From Kibdelosporangium persicum (GTDB lineage: Bacteria; Actinomycetota; Actinomycetes; Mycobacteriales; Pseudonocardiaceae), in contig NZ_JAAATY010000017.1 of the NCBI RefSeq assembly GCF_013280595.1, forward strand, positions 124,001 to 188,000: a stretch of DNA of 64,000 nt, read 5' to 3'. The position numbers and the translations under genes are program-made. The notes beneath the pieces are model-generated. The model worked only from the letters and a program-made list of their open reading frames with translations. It had not been told where the DNA came from and did not search any database. This document shows positions 8,124 to 15,598 of this stretch, piece by piece. Positions within the stretch are counted from its first letter, which is position 1. Each line of letters starts with the position of its first letter.

Positions 8124-9131
8124 ATGCGTTTGCTCGTCACCGGTGCGGCCGGTTTCATCGGCTCGCACTTCACCCGCTACTGGCTGCGGGAACATCCCGC
8201 CGACACCGTGGTCGCGCTGGACGCGTTGACCTACCGGGGAACCGAGACCAACCTGACCGACATCCGCGAGCAGATCACCTTCGTGCATGCGGACATCGCC
8301 GACAGCGTCGCCGTCGAGCGCGCGCTGACCGACCACGGGATCGAGACCGTGGTCAATTTCGCGGCCGAGTCGCACAACAGCCTGGCCGTGCTGGACCCCG
8401 CCCGGTTCTTCCGTACCAACGTGCTGGGCACGCAGTCGCTGCTGGAGTCCTGCCTGCGTACCGGCGTCAAGCGGGTGCACCACATCTCCACCTGCGAGGT
8501 CTACGGCGACCTGCCGCTGAACGCCGACGAGGCGTTCACCGAGGAATCGCCCTACCGGCCGCGCACGCCGTACAACGCCAGCAAGGCGGGCGCCGACCAC
8601 GCTGTGCGTTCGTACTACGAGACCTTCGGCTTGCCGGTGACGATCACCAACTGCGCCAACAACTACGGGCCGAACCAGTTCCCGGAGAACGTCCTGCCGC
8701 TGTTCACCACGCAGGCCCTGGACGGCGAACCGCTGCCGGTCTACGCCTCCAAGCACAACCGCAGGGAGTGGATCCACGCGGTCGACCACTGCCGTGCGAT
8801 CGACGCGGTGCTGCGGCGCGGCAGGATCGGCGAGACCTACCACGTCGGCACCGGGCTCGAAGCCAGCGTCGAGCAGATCGCCGACCTGGTGCTGGACGAA
8901 CTCGGCCTGCCCGGCTCGTTGAAGACGACCGTGCCCGACCGTCCCGGTCACGACCGGCGCTACCTGCTCGACTCCACCAAGATCCGCCGTGAGCTGGGCT
9001 GGCAGCCGCAGGTCAGCTTCGACACCGGCATCAGGGAGACGATCCGCTGGTACGCCGACAACCGGGCGTGGTGGGAGCCTTTGCGGGACCGCAGCCCGGT
9101 CAACGAGAGCGCTTGGGCCACGAAGTCTTGA
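8124..9131 (+). CDS. NDP-glucose 4,6-dehydratase-family SDR with altered active site
   Basis: A 335-aa extended SDR with the NAD loop GAAGFIGSH, the NNYGPNQ segment and the YNASK catalytic Tyr/Lys pair. It most resembles dTDP-glucose 4,6-dehydratases, which make the 4-keto-6-deoxy sugar that the other cassette enzymes use. The canonical T-D-E-V-Y motif, whose Asp-Glu pair drives C5/C6 chemistry, reads T-C-E-V-Y here, with Cys for Asp. Either it tolerates this or its substrate or reaction differs. ATG 8124 is preceded by a weak AAAGG. It closes the sugar operon, 13 bp before a small lipoprotein gene. Confidence 0.85.
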   Translation: MRLLVTGAAGFIGSHFTRYWLREHPADTVVALDALTYRGTETNLTDIREQITFVHADIADSVAVERALTDHGIETVVNFAAESHNSLAVLDPARFFRTNVLGTQSLLESCLRTGVKRVHHISTCEVYGDLPLNADEAFTEESPYRPRTPYNASKAGADHAVRSYYETFGLPVTITNCANNYGPNQFPENVLPLFTTQALDGEPLPVYASKHNRREWIHAVDHCRAIDAVLRRGRIGETYHVGTGLEASVEQIADLVLDELGLPGSLKTTVPDRPGHDRRYLLDSTKIRRELGWQPQVSFDTGIRETIRWYADNRAWWEPLRDRSPVNESAWATKS

Positions 9132-9144
9132 GGGAGACAACGCT

Positions 9145-9594
9145 ATGCGTGGCTTGACCGTCGGCGCGGTGCTGGCCCTCGTCACGCTGGTTCCAGCGTG
9201 TTCCGGCGCCAGCACCGCCGCTCCTCCGCCACCCACGTCGCCGACGGTCACCACGACCGTTCCGCCGTCCTCGCCGTCGTCCTCGTCGCCTCCGCCGTCG
9301 TCGCCGCAGGCCGCGCCCGCGGCGGAGGTCAACTGCAGCGCGGCCGGCGGAGGCAAGGTCGGCCCGGCCGGTCAGGCGCAGGTCGACGTGATCGCCGAAC
9401 GGACCGAGGCAGGCCTGGCCGGCTGCGCCGAGGCGATCGCCGTCATCACCGAGTTCTACCGAGCCCAGCCGGAGGAAGACGAGGTGGTGACCATCCAGGG
9501 CTGGACATGTGCTGCCGACTCCGGTGACGAGGGCACGGGAATCGTCGTGTGCGAGAAAGCGGGCCTGTCGTTCCACACCGGTCAACAGGGATAA
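9145..9594 (+). CDS. Small secreted lipoprotein of unknown function
   Basis: 149 aa. The N-terminus has a short hydrophobic signal and lipobox VPAC (Cys19), followed by a Ser/Pro/Thr-rich linker of ~45 residues, a common anchor spacer in Gram-positive surface lipoproteins. The C-terminal ~90 residues contain four cysteines that could form disulfides and match no family I recognise. ATG 9145 follows GGGAG, 13 bp behind the dehydratase, so it may be cotranscribed with the sugar genes. Its role there is unclear. Confidence 0.7.
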   Translation: MRGLTVGAVLALVTLVPACSGASTAAPPPPTSPTVTTTVPPSSPSSSSPPPSSPQAAPAAEVNCSAAGGGKVGPAGQAQVDVIAERTEAGLAGCAEAIAVITEFYRAQPEEDEVVTIQGWTCAADSGDEGTGIVVCEKAGLSFHTGQQG

Positions 9595-9744
9595 CGGCCC
9601 GCACATCCCGCTGGCACCCCCTGGCGGACCCCGGCCGTCGGCCCTCGTCGGCGTGGCACGCCTGTGCGCGATTCCTGAGCGTTCGCGACGGGTTGCGCGT
9701 AGCCCTATGCTGGGGCGTTGTCGTGTCGCATCTCGGGAGTTCGT

Positions 9745-10938
9745 ATGGGACAGCTGCATGTCAGTGCCGAATACGACACCATTGCCCGCCGGATCGAGGA
9801 CGTCGCGCCCATCCTGCGTGGTGAGGCGGACGAGAGCGAGACGTTGCGCCAGCACACCGAGAAGATGGTGCGGGCACTGGACGCGACGGAGGTCGTGAAG
9901 ATCAGCATCCCTCGCGAGCTCGGCGGGTACGAGTTCTCACCGTCGCAGGTGATGCAGACCATTGAGCGGCTGTCGTATCACGAAGCGTCCGTGGGCTGGT
10001 CGGTCATGGCGCTGCAGATGGTCACCGGCTCCACTGGCGCCTACCTCGGCCGGGAGGCCGTCGAGGACCTTTATCCGGACGTGCCCGCCGGCCGGCACGC
10101 CACGATCGCCGGGCAGGGAACGCGGCTGGGCGAGGCGGTGCGCGTCGACGGCGGCTACCGAATCAGCGGGCAGTGGAGCTTCGCCTCGGGAATCCCGCTG
10201 GCCAGCCACATCCACACCGCCGCGTTCTGCGCCGAGACTGGCCGGCCGCTGGTGTTCACCTTTCCCAAAAAACAGGCGACCCTGGTCGACAACTGGGATG
10301 TGCTGGGGCTCCGCGCGACCCACAGCATCGACTACGTGTGCCAGGACGTGTTCGTTCCGGCGACGCACGTCTACGAGGCCACCACGACAGAGAACCTGCA
10401 TGGTGGCGCGTACTACCGCCTCGGCTTGGTGAACCTGGCCGGGATATGCCACACCGGCTGGGCGCTCGGCGTCGGACGGCGGATGCTCGACGAGATGAAA
10501 ACCTTGGCAGCCACCAAAACCGGGACGCACAACGCCTCGGTGGACACCGGCTACTTCCATGCCGCGTTCGCGCAGGCCGAGGCGAAGTTCCGCGCGGCGC
10601 GCGCGTGGGCCATGGAGGTCTGGGCCGACAACGAGGCGACGCTGGACCGCGGCGAGAAACTGAGCACCGAGCAGGAGACTCTGACGCGGTTGATGCTCAA
10701 CAACACGACCTGGTCCGTGCAGTCGGTCGGCCAGACCGTGTACCAGTGGGCCGCCACCGCCGCGATGCGCCGGGGCGACCTGCAGCGGTACTACCGTGAT
10801 CTCAACGCAGGCACTCAGCACATCACGTCCGGCCCGGTGGTGTTGCAGGACTGCGGCAAGTGGCTGGCCGGTCTGGCTCAGGACGCCCGTTGGCAATTCC
10901 TGACGCTGGTGTCTCAAGAGGACTCCGGGGCGCAGTGA
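9745..10938 (+). CDS. Acyl-CoA-dehydrogenase-fold flavin-dependent monooxygenase/oxidase
   Basis: 397 aa with the group-D acyl-CoA dehydrogenase architecture (type-2 C-terminal domain, as in DszC/HpaB-like monooxygenases). Visible are a helical N-domain with ISIPRELGGYEFSP, SYHEASVGWSVM, the mid-domain RISGQWSFASGIPLASH and DNWDVLGLRATHS, and a helical C-domain ending in the ITSGPVVLQDCGK block. Family members include two-component flavin monooxygenases and the amino-sugar N-oxygenases (nitrososynthases ORF36, KijD3, RubN8) of nitrosugar pathways. Its place after a vancosamine-type cassette makes amino-sugar N-oxidation a candidate role, unproven by eye. ATG 9745 follows GGGAG. It ends 3 bp before the convergent solute-binding gene. 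Confidence 0.8.
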   Translation: MGQLHVSAEYDTIARRIEDVAPILRGEADESETLRQHTEKMVRALDATEVVKISIPRELGGYEFSPSQVMQTIERLSYHEASVGWSVMALQMVTGSTGAYLGREAVEDLYPDVPAGRHATIAGQGTRLGEAVRVDGGYRISGQWSFASGIPLASHIHTAAFCAETGRPLVFTFPKKQATLVDNWDVLGLRATHSIDYVCQDVFVPATHVYEATTTENLHGGAYYRLGLVNLAGICHTGWALGVGRRMLDEMKTLAATKTGTHNASVDTGYFHAAFAQAEAKFRAARAWAMEVWADNEATLDRGEKLSTEQETLTRLMLNNTTWSVQSVGQTVYQWAATAAMRRGDLQRYYRDLNAGTQHITSGPVVLQDCGKWLAGLAQDARWQFLTLVSQEDSGAQ

Positions 10939-10941
10939 GCG

Positions 10942-11943
10942 TCACGGCTTGGGCACGAGCCCGAAGTTCACAAGATCGGCGGGCCGCAGCGATCCTGCGG
11001 GGATCGCCTGTGCCTGTTCGAGCAACTGGATGATCGTGCCGATCCGGCTCTCGTCGACCGCGCCGAGCGGGCCGCCGAACCCGTCCGGCCTGGAATAGCC
11101 GGTCATCAGCCGCAGTTCGGCGGAGGCCACGTCGGAGTTCTGCGTGGGCTGGTACTCGCGGAGGATCTGACCGGCCTCGCCGGGATGCTCGATGGCGTGC
11201 CGCAGCCCCTTGAGCAACGCGTCACGGAACCGCCGGACCAGCTCAGGGTCCCGGCCGGCCAGGTCCGTCGTGGTGACCAGCATGTTGCCGTACAGGTCCG
11301 GCAGCAGATCGCCGTAGGGCAGGACGACCGCCTTGCGTCCGGACGCCGCCGCCTCGATCAACGGCTTGCCGACGACGAACTGGCCGATCGCGTCCACCTG
11401 CCCGGAGACCAGCAACTGCGGCAGCGCGGGCGGCGCCGAGGGCACGAACTCGACCTTGCCGGGGTCGATGCCCGCGGCCTTGGCATACAACGGGAACATC
11501 AGCTTGACCGTCGAGCCGGGCGGGTCGGCGACCTTCTTGCCGACGAGGTCCGCAGGCGTGGCGATCCGACCGCCTTCGAGCCCGATGATGGCCGCCACGG
11601 TGCGCTGCTGGACCGCGGCGACCGCGATCACCGGGATGTTCTCCCTCGCCAGCGTGATCATCATGCCGGTGGCGTCCGCGACCCCGAAGTCCGCCCGTCC
11701 GCCGCCCACCAGCTTGAGCACGTCCACCGTGCCGCTGCCGGGGTTGATGGTCACGTCGAGACCGGCCTCGGTGAAAAAACCCTTCTCCTGCGCGACAAAG
11801 GCGTACGCGTCGCGCCCGAACGTGCTGAACGACGTGAGGTAGGTGACTTTCGCCGTGGTGCCCGCCGTCCGCGGCTCACTCGTGCAGGCGACTGACGCCG
11901 AAACAAGAAGGATCGCAAGACACGCTGAACGGATGGGCCGCAT
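10942..11943 (-). CDS. ABC transporter substrate-binding lipoprotein (NMT1/SsuA/ThiY type)
   Basis: 333 aa counted from the ATG at 11943, which gives a clean signal peptide and lipobox (ASVAC). A longer in-frame start at 11970 adds nine polar residues and is less likely. The body matches NMT1/THI5/SsuA periplasmic-binding proteins: GRDAYAFVAQEKGFFTEAG, PGSGTVDVLKLVGGGRADFG and a KKVADPPGST segment. Relatives bind pyrimidines, taurine/sulfonates or nitrate-like ligands. No permease or ATPase gene lies beside it, so it must use components elsewhere or be an orphan sensor. The ligand is not predictable. Confidence 0.85.
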   Translation of the reverse strand: MRPIRSACLAILLVSASVACTSEPRTAGTTAKVTYLTSFSTFGRDAYAFVAQEKGFFTEAGLDVTINPGSGTVDVLKLVGGGRADFGVADATGMMITLARENIPVIAVAAVQQRTVAAIIGLEGGRIATPADLVGKKVADPPGSTVKLMFPLYAKAAGIDPGKVEFVPSAPPALPQLLVSGQVDAIGQFVVGKPLIEAAASGRKAVVLPYGDLLPDLYGNMLVTTTDLAGRDPELVRRFRDALLKGLRHAIEHPGEAGQILREYQPTQNSDVASAELRLMTGYSRPDGFGGPLGAVDESRIGTIIQLLEQAQAIPAGSLRPADLVNFGLVPKP

Positions 11944-12048
11944 CGCGGGCTCCTCTCCCCGAGATGTCATCCAAACAACTCCGGTGAGAGCGGGTCAAGA
12001 CCTGAACACGGGCCGGGATCACATGCCGGTGTCCGCCTTCAGCCGGCA

Positions 12049-12092
12049 CTGGCAGGAGCGCCGCCAGTACTGCACGGCGGCGCTCCTGCCAG
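12049..12092. terminator. Strong hairpin after the carboxypeptidase gene
   Basis: A perfect 17-bp stem (CTGGCAGGAGCGCCGCC and its complement) encloses a 10-nt loop. It lies 22 bp beyond the stop of the leftward carboxypeptidase gene and upstream of the leftward solute-binding gene, so it separates the two transcription units. Confidence 0.85.
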
Positions 12093-12113
12093 CGGCGAAC
12101 CTCGTGGGTCGAC

Positions 12114-13811
12114 CTACAGCGTCAGCGTCCACCAGTCGAGGTCGCCTTCGCCTAGCCACATACGGTTGTCCACGCGAAGCTGCCAGGTGCCGTTGCGGAC
12201 CTCACGGGACAGGTCGACGGTGAAGGAACCGCCAGGATCTGGCAGGGCGCTCTGGCGTAGGTGCTGGAGGCGGTATGCCGTGCCGTCCGGGGCGATCAGG
12301 TCCAGGGTGATGATGGAGAACGACAGCTTTTTGAAGTGCACCTCGACACGCGAGGCAGACCGGGCGTTGCCCTCGCAGCCGGTGATGGTGGTGTTCACGA
12401 CCACCGGTGGAGTGCGGGTGACGACAGGCGTGTCTGTGTCGTCGGTCCGTGTGCACTCGGTCGTGGGCTCGGGCACCGGCCTATAGGGGGCGGAGGTGTT
12501 GCGCGCCGCGTGCAGCAGCATGGGCAGCGCCTTGGGCCAGAAGAAACCGTCCTGGCACGAGTAGGCGGGGAAGAAGCCGCCGCACGTCTGCTCCGGCGGT
12601 GAGCCCAGCTCCCATACGAAGGAGGCGACACCGAGTTCGTCGTAGACCCAGTCGTCGGTGGTGCCAGACGCGGAGTAGAGGACTTGGCCGGACTGCCCGT
12701 ACTGCCAGCCGGGCCCGGCCAGCTCGGCCATCTGCTGGGCGAGGTTGCGCAGCGCCGCGTCGTTGCCGGTGCGCCGGTCGGGTGCGCCGCCGCTCCAGGG
12801 GAACAGCACGTAGTTGCCGTAGCTGTGCAGGGACAGCACCAGGCCCGTGGTGTCGGTGGGTGCGGGCCCGGCGGGGTCGGCCGCGCGGCGATCACGGTAC
12901 AGGGAGCGCCACAAGGCTTGCAGCGCCTGTGTTTCCGGTTCGGACTCGGGTGCCGTGCCCCGGTAGTTCTGGTCGCACTGCCGGTCGGTGGCGTTCTGCA
13001 GGCCCCAGTTCGAGCTGGTGTTGCGGTTGAGGTCCACGCCGTGGTGGTTGTGGGACTGCGTGCCGCAGACGGTGCCCTGGTGGTTGGTGTCGTTGCCGTT
13101 CTTGCGGTGGGAGATCGGCGAGTCGCCGCCCCGCTGGACGTTGTCCACGCCGTCGGGGTTGGCGACGGGCACGACCCAGAACTCGGTGGTGTTCAACAGC
13201 GCCGCGATTTCGGGGTCGGTGCTGGAGACGAGGTGATCGATCCAGCGCCAGGCGACCTCGCCGGTGGTCAGCTCACGGGAGTGCAACAGGCCCATGACGA
13301 AGAAGCGGGGTTTGGGTGCGTCGGGGGACAGGGCGCAGTCGCCGGGGCCCTTGCGGGTGATGCAGATGGCGCGTAAGTCGTGTCCTCCTCGGTTCTGGGT
13401 CTTCAGCCAGGAATCGCCGTAGTCGACGACCGTGGCGAGGTCGGGGTGCTCGCGGGCGACTTGGTCCAGGTGCTGGTAGTGGGCGTTGGTGGTGCGGTAC
13501 CCGCCGTAGAAGGTGTCGGCGGTGACCGCGAACCGGTCGGGCGGCTCGGGCAACACCTGATCGACGGTGGCGGTGAACCCGGCCCGTTCGAGCGCGACCC
13601 CAGTGGCCGAGTCACCCAGCACGAAAAGGCTGTCGCCGTCGCGGTGCTCCATCACATCGAAGCCCCCGGTGAGCAAGGCCTGCTCGGTGCCGAGTGGGGC
13701 GTACACCTCGTAGAGGCGCATCTGGTCGTCGGGCGTCGCTGCTGCCGGACCGGTCGCCACAAACATGGCGGCGGCGCACAACAAGGCGAGCCATGATCGG
13801 TTTCGGTTCAT
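12114..13811 (-). CDS. Secreted M14 zinc carboxypeptidase with C-terminal P-domain
   Basis: 565 aa from ATG 13811, which starts a good signal peptide ending at GPAAA. The M14 domain is complete: Zn-binding H-S-R-E, substrate-site Asn/Arg segment HGVDLNRNTSSNWG, third ligand in LSLHSYGNYVLFPW and catalytic Glu in ASFVWELGSP. The last ~100 residues (from NTTITG to the W-x-L-x-V end) form a proprotein-convertase P-like beta domain, common on secreted actinomycete proteases. It should be an extracellular peptide-trimming enzyme. The longer upstream start at 13889 would add a non-signal segment. Confidence 0.92.
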   Translation of the reverse strand: MNRNRSWLALLCAAAMFVATGPAAATPDDQMRLYEVYAPLGTEQALLTGGFDVMEHRDGDSLFVLGDSATGVALERAGFTATVDQVLPEPPDRFAVTADTFYGGYRTTNAHYQHLDQVAREHPDLATVVDYGDSWLKTQNRGGHDLRAICITRKGPGDCALSPDAPKPRFFVMGLLHSRELTTGEVAWRWIDHLVSSTDPEIAALLNTTEFWVVPVANPDGVDNVQRGGDSPISHRKNGNDTNHQGTVCGTQSHNHHGVDLNRNTSSNWGLQNATDRQCDQNYRGTAPESEPETQALQALWRSLYRDRRAADPAGPAPTDTTGLVLSLHSYGNYVLFPWSGGAPDRRTGNDAALRNLAQQMAELAGPGWQYGQSGQVLYSASGTTDDWVYDELGVASFVWELGSPPEQTCGGFFPAYSCQDGFFWPKALPMLLHAARNTSAPYRPVPEPTTECTRTDDTDTPVVTRTPPVVVNTTITGCEGNARSASRVEVHFKKLSFSIITLDLIAPDGTAYRLQHLRQSALPDPGGSFTVDLSREVRNGTWQLRVDNRMWLGEGDLDWWTLTL

Positions 13812-14045
13812 CGAAGCCTTCCTGGACAAGGGACAGGCGATCCCGACCACTTTCCAGCACCCACCGGCACAGGAGCCACGGTTCACCACAAGAAGGCGAA
13901 GTCTGGCCTAAAAACACCCGCGACGACGCGATGCGATCCGGCGGCAGGGCTCAGACCCGGGTGCCTGTCACGAGGTGGCCTCGGGATTCCTGGCTGGGCA
14001 GGTTCTGATCGCGGTGCCGTGGTTGTCGGAGGTCCGGTTCGCCCC

Positions 14046-14612
14046 TTACGTGCGCCGACGCTTGCGGGGACCGTTGAATCGCTTGTCGCGTTCTCGCCGG
14101 CCGGTCATTCTCGAGCGCAGGGTGAGTTTCGCTGGTTTCCTGGGTGGCTCGGGCAGCAGCCTGGCCAGCCGGGTGCCGGCGAGGTAACCGGCGGCCGCGC
14201 CGAGGATCGGGAAACCCATCATCATCACGAAGAACAACGCGCCGTCGCTTCTGCCCGGGAAGTCTCTCGGCACGACTTCCCGGGATGTGCTGACCCGCTT
14301 GCGGGGAACGTCGCGTTCGTGGACGTCCACGATGCCGGTGAGTTCGCGCACCGAGATCACCCGCTCAGCGACCGCGTTCTGCTCGCCGTCCCAGTGGACC
14401 TGCGCGTCACAGGTCCAAGTGATCCACAGGTACACGGCGTCGGGGGAGCACGACCGCACGTGGGCCTTGCCGCTGCGCTGGGCTTGGGGAACCTCGCCCG
14501 TGACGAGGCCCATCCGGTGCTGCACCGAGATGAACGCCCAGATGCCGAGCGCGACGAGCAGACTGGCCAGGGCGATGGCCGGCCAGTGGTAGATCCGGCG
14601 GTCCGGGCTCAC
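14046..14612 (-). CDS. Membrane protein with two TM segments, function unknown
   Basis: 188 aa. A hydrophobic helix near residues 12-30 (IALASLLVALGIWAFI) and another near 125-145 flank an ~90-residue loop with two cysteines (SCSPDAVYLWITWTC), followed by a very basic tail (RRERDKRFNGPRKRRRT). The loop most likely faces outside and the Arg-rich tail inside. The GTG start at 14612 abuts the stop of the small ORF before it, so the two are likely cotranscribed. I recognise similar proteins only as hypotheticals of Pseudonocardiales. Confidence 0.7.
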   Translation of the reverse strand: MSPDRRIYHWPAIALASLLVALGIWAFISVQHRMGLVTGEVPQAQRSGKAHVRSCSPDAVYLWITWTCDAQVHWDGEQNAVAERVISVRELTGIVDVHERDVPRKRVSTSREVVPRDFPGRSDGALFFVMMMGFPILGAAAGYLAGTRLARLLPEPPRKPAKLTLRSRMTGRRERDKRFNGPRKRRRT

Positions 14613-14813
14613 TCAGGCCTCATCGGGGTTCACGGTCTCGTTGGTCGCCTTCGTTCCTTCCTTGACCACCTTTGTGCCCATGCCGTTGAGCCGTTGGCCG
14701 ATCGTCGAGTTGCCCATCCGATCAACGTAGTCTGTGTATGCCTTGAGCCTGCCTGAGTTCGGTGCGAGCGCGTCGAGTGTCTTCGTGGTGTCCTTGATCG
14801 TCTTGTTCGCCAC
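14613..14813 (-). CDS. Small ORF, 66 aa, possible remnant or partner protein
   Basis: A Lys/Thr-rich, probably helical 66-aa ORF that starts at a GTG with no clear ribosome site and ends directly against the start of the membrane-protein gene. Its codon use looks coding (high GC third position). It has no recognised family. It could be a real small gene between the suppressor-of-fused-like and membrane genes, or the tail of a decayed larger gene. The tight 3' junction supports a real operon member. Confidence 0.4.
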   Translation of the reverse strand: MANKTIKDTTKTLDALAPNSGRLKAYTDYVDRMGNSTIGQRLNGMGTKVVKEGTKATNETVNPDEA

Positions 14814-14860
14814 CCGGCCCAGCTGGATCTCCGCCGGACGGCTGGGGCAGGCACTGGGTG

Positions 14861-15442
14861 TCAGATCGTGGTTGGTCTGACGATGTCGAGCAGGTCGGGG
14901 TTGGTTTCGTCCCAGTGGTCGTAGAGCAGGTCGGTGTCGCGTGCGGCGAGTTCGATCTCTTGTCTGGTGATGGGGATGAGGGTGACGATCTGCAGGTTGA
15001 CGACCTCCCTTGTCAGCGTGGCCGTCGGCCCTTGGGTGAGGTAGTTGAATCCTGTGGCGAAGTAGGGATGTGTGGCGGCGAGCAGGCCTTGTTTGCCTGT
15101 GCCGTCGAAAAGTTCGGTGTCGTTGTCGAAGATTTGGGTGTACTCGATGCCGGTTCGGTTCTGGGTGACGTACTCGCACATCGCGCCGATGATGGCGCGC
15201 GTGTATCCGGCTTGTGAGGTGCGCAGTGTGCAGGCGATCTCTTCGCCGAATGGTGCGTCGTTGTCCAGGAAGCGCAGGCCGTTGCTGGTGATCGTGGTCA
15301 GGCTGGCCGCGGTGTGGTCGAACCGTTCGAGGCTGTACTGGCAGTGGGGGCGGTTGTGTGGCTGGGACTCGGTTCCTCTGTGCTCGCCGGTGTAGGTCTC
15401 GAGGTGGTGGAGTAGCTGCAGGGTCTGGATTCGCTGGCCCAT
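14861..15442 (-). CDS. Suppressor-of-fused (SUFU)-like domain protein
   Basis: 193 aa. The pattern fits bacterial SUFU-domain proteins: an N-terminal HLETYTGE, a core TSNGLRFLDNDAPFGEEIACTL, and a C-terminal TLIPITRQEIELA with final NPDLLDIVRP. These domains often occur as immunity proteins near secreted toxins, or as orphans. The gene has visibly lower GC and more T-ending codons than its neighbours, hinting at recent acquisition. The ATG at 15442 is preferred because the in-frame extension to 15502 does not resemble the family. No toxin gene lies beside it, only a 66-aa ORF and a membrane protein. Confidence 0.72.
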   Translation of the reverse strand: MGQRIQTLQLLHHLETYTGEHRGTESQPHNRPHCQYSLERFDHTAASLTTITSNGLRFLDNDAPFGEEIACTLRTSQAGYTRAIIGAMCEYVTQNRTGIEYTQIFDNDTELFDGTGKQGLLAATHPYFATGFNYLTQGPTATLTREVVNLQIVTLIPITRQEIELAARDTDLLYDHWDETNPDLLDIVRPTTI

Positions 15443-15598
15443 GGTGCAAGCATCGCGTCGCGAGACACGAGCCGAGATTCCCAACGCCGGACATGCCGAC
15501 ATCCCGTGTTGTCCGTCAATCGGTCCAGGTGCGCGGCACCCTTGCCGTGCGGCGGCCGGCGTTCTGCCACCGCACGGCGCGAGCGTCCGTATCGGGAA

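Noticed and set aside
8040-9356. 438-aa antisense frame across the dehydratase and lipoprotein genes
   Set aside because: Covers two real genes on the other strand and has no motif.
10942-11943. Solute-binding lipoprotein as part of the biosynthetic cluster
   Set aside because: It is convergent to the flavoprotein with no transporter partners; nothing in the sequence ties it to the product.
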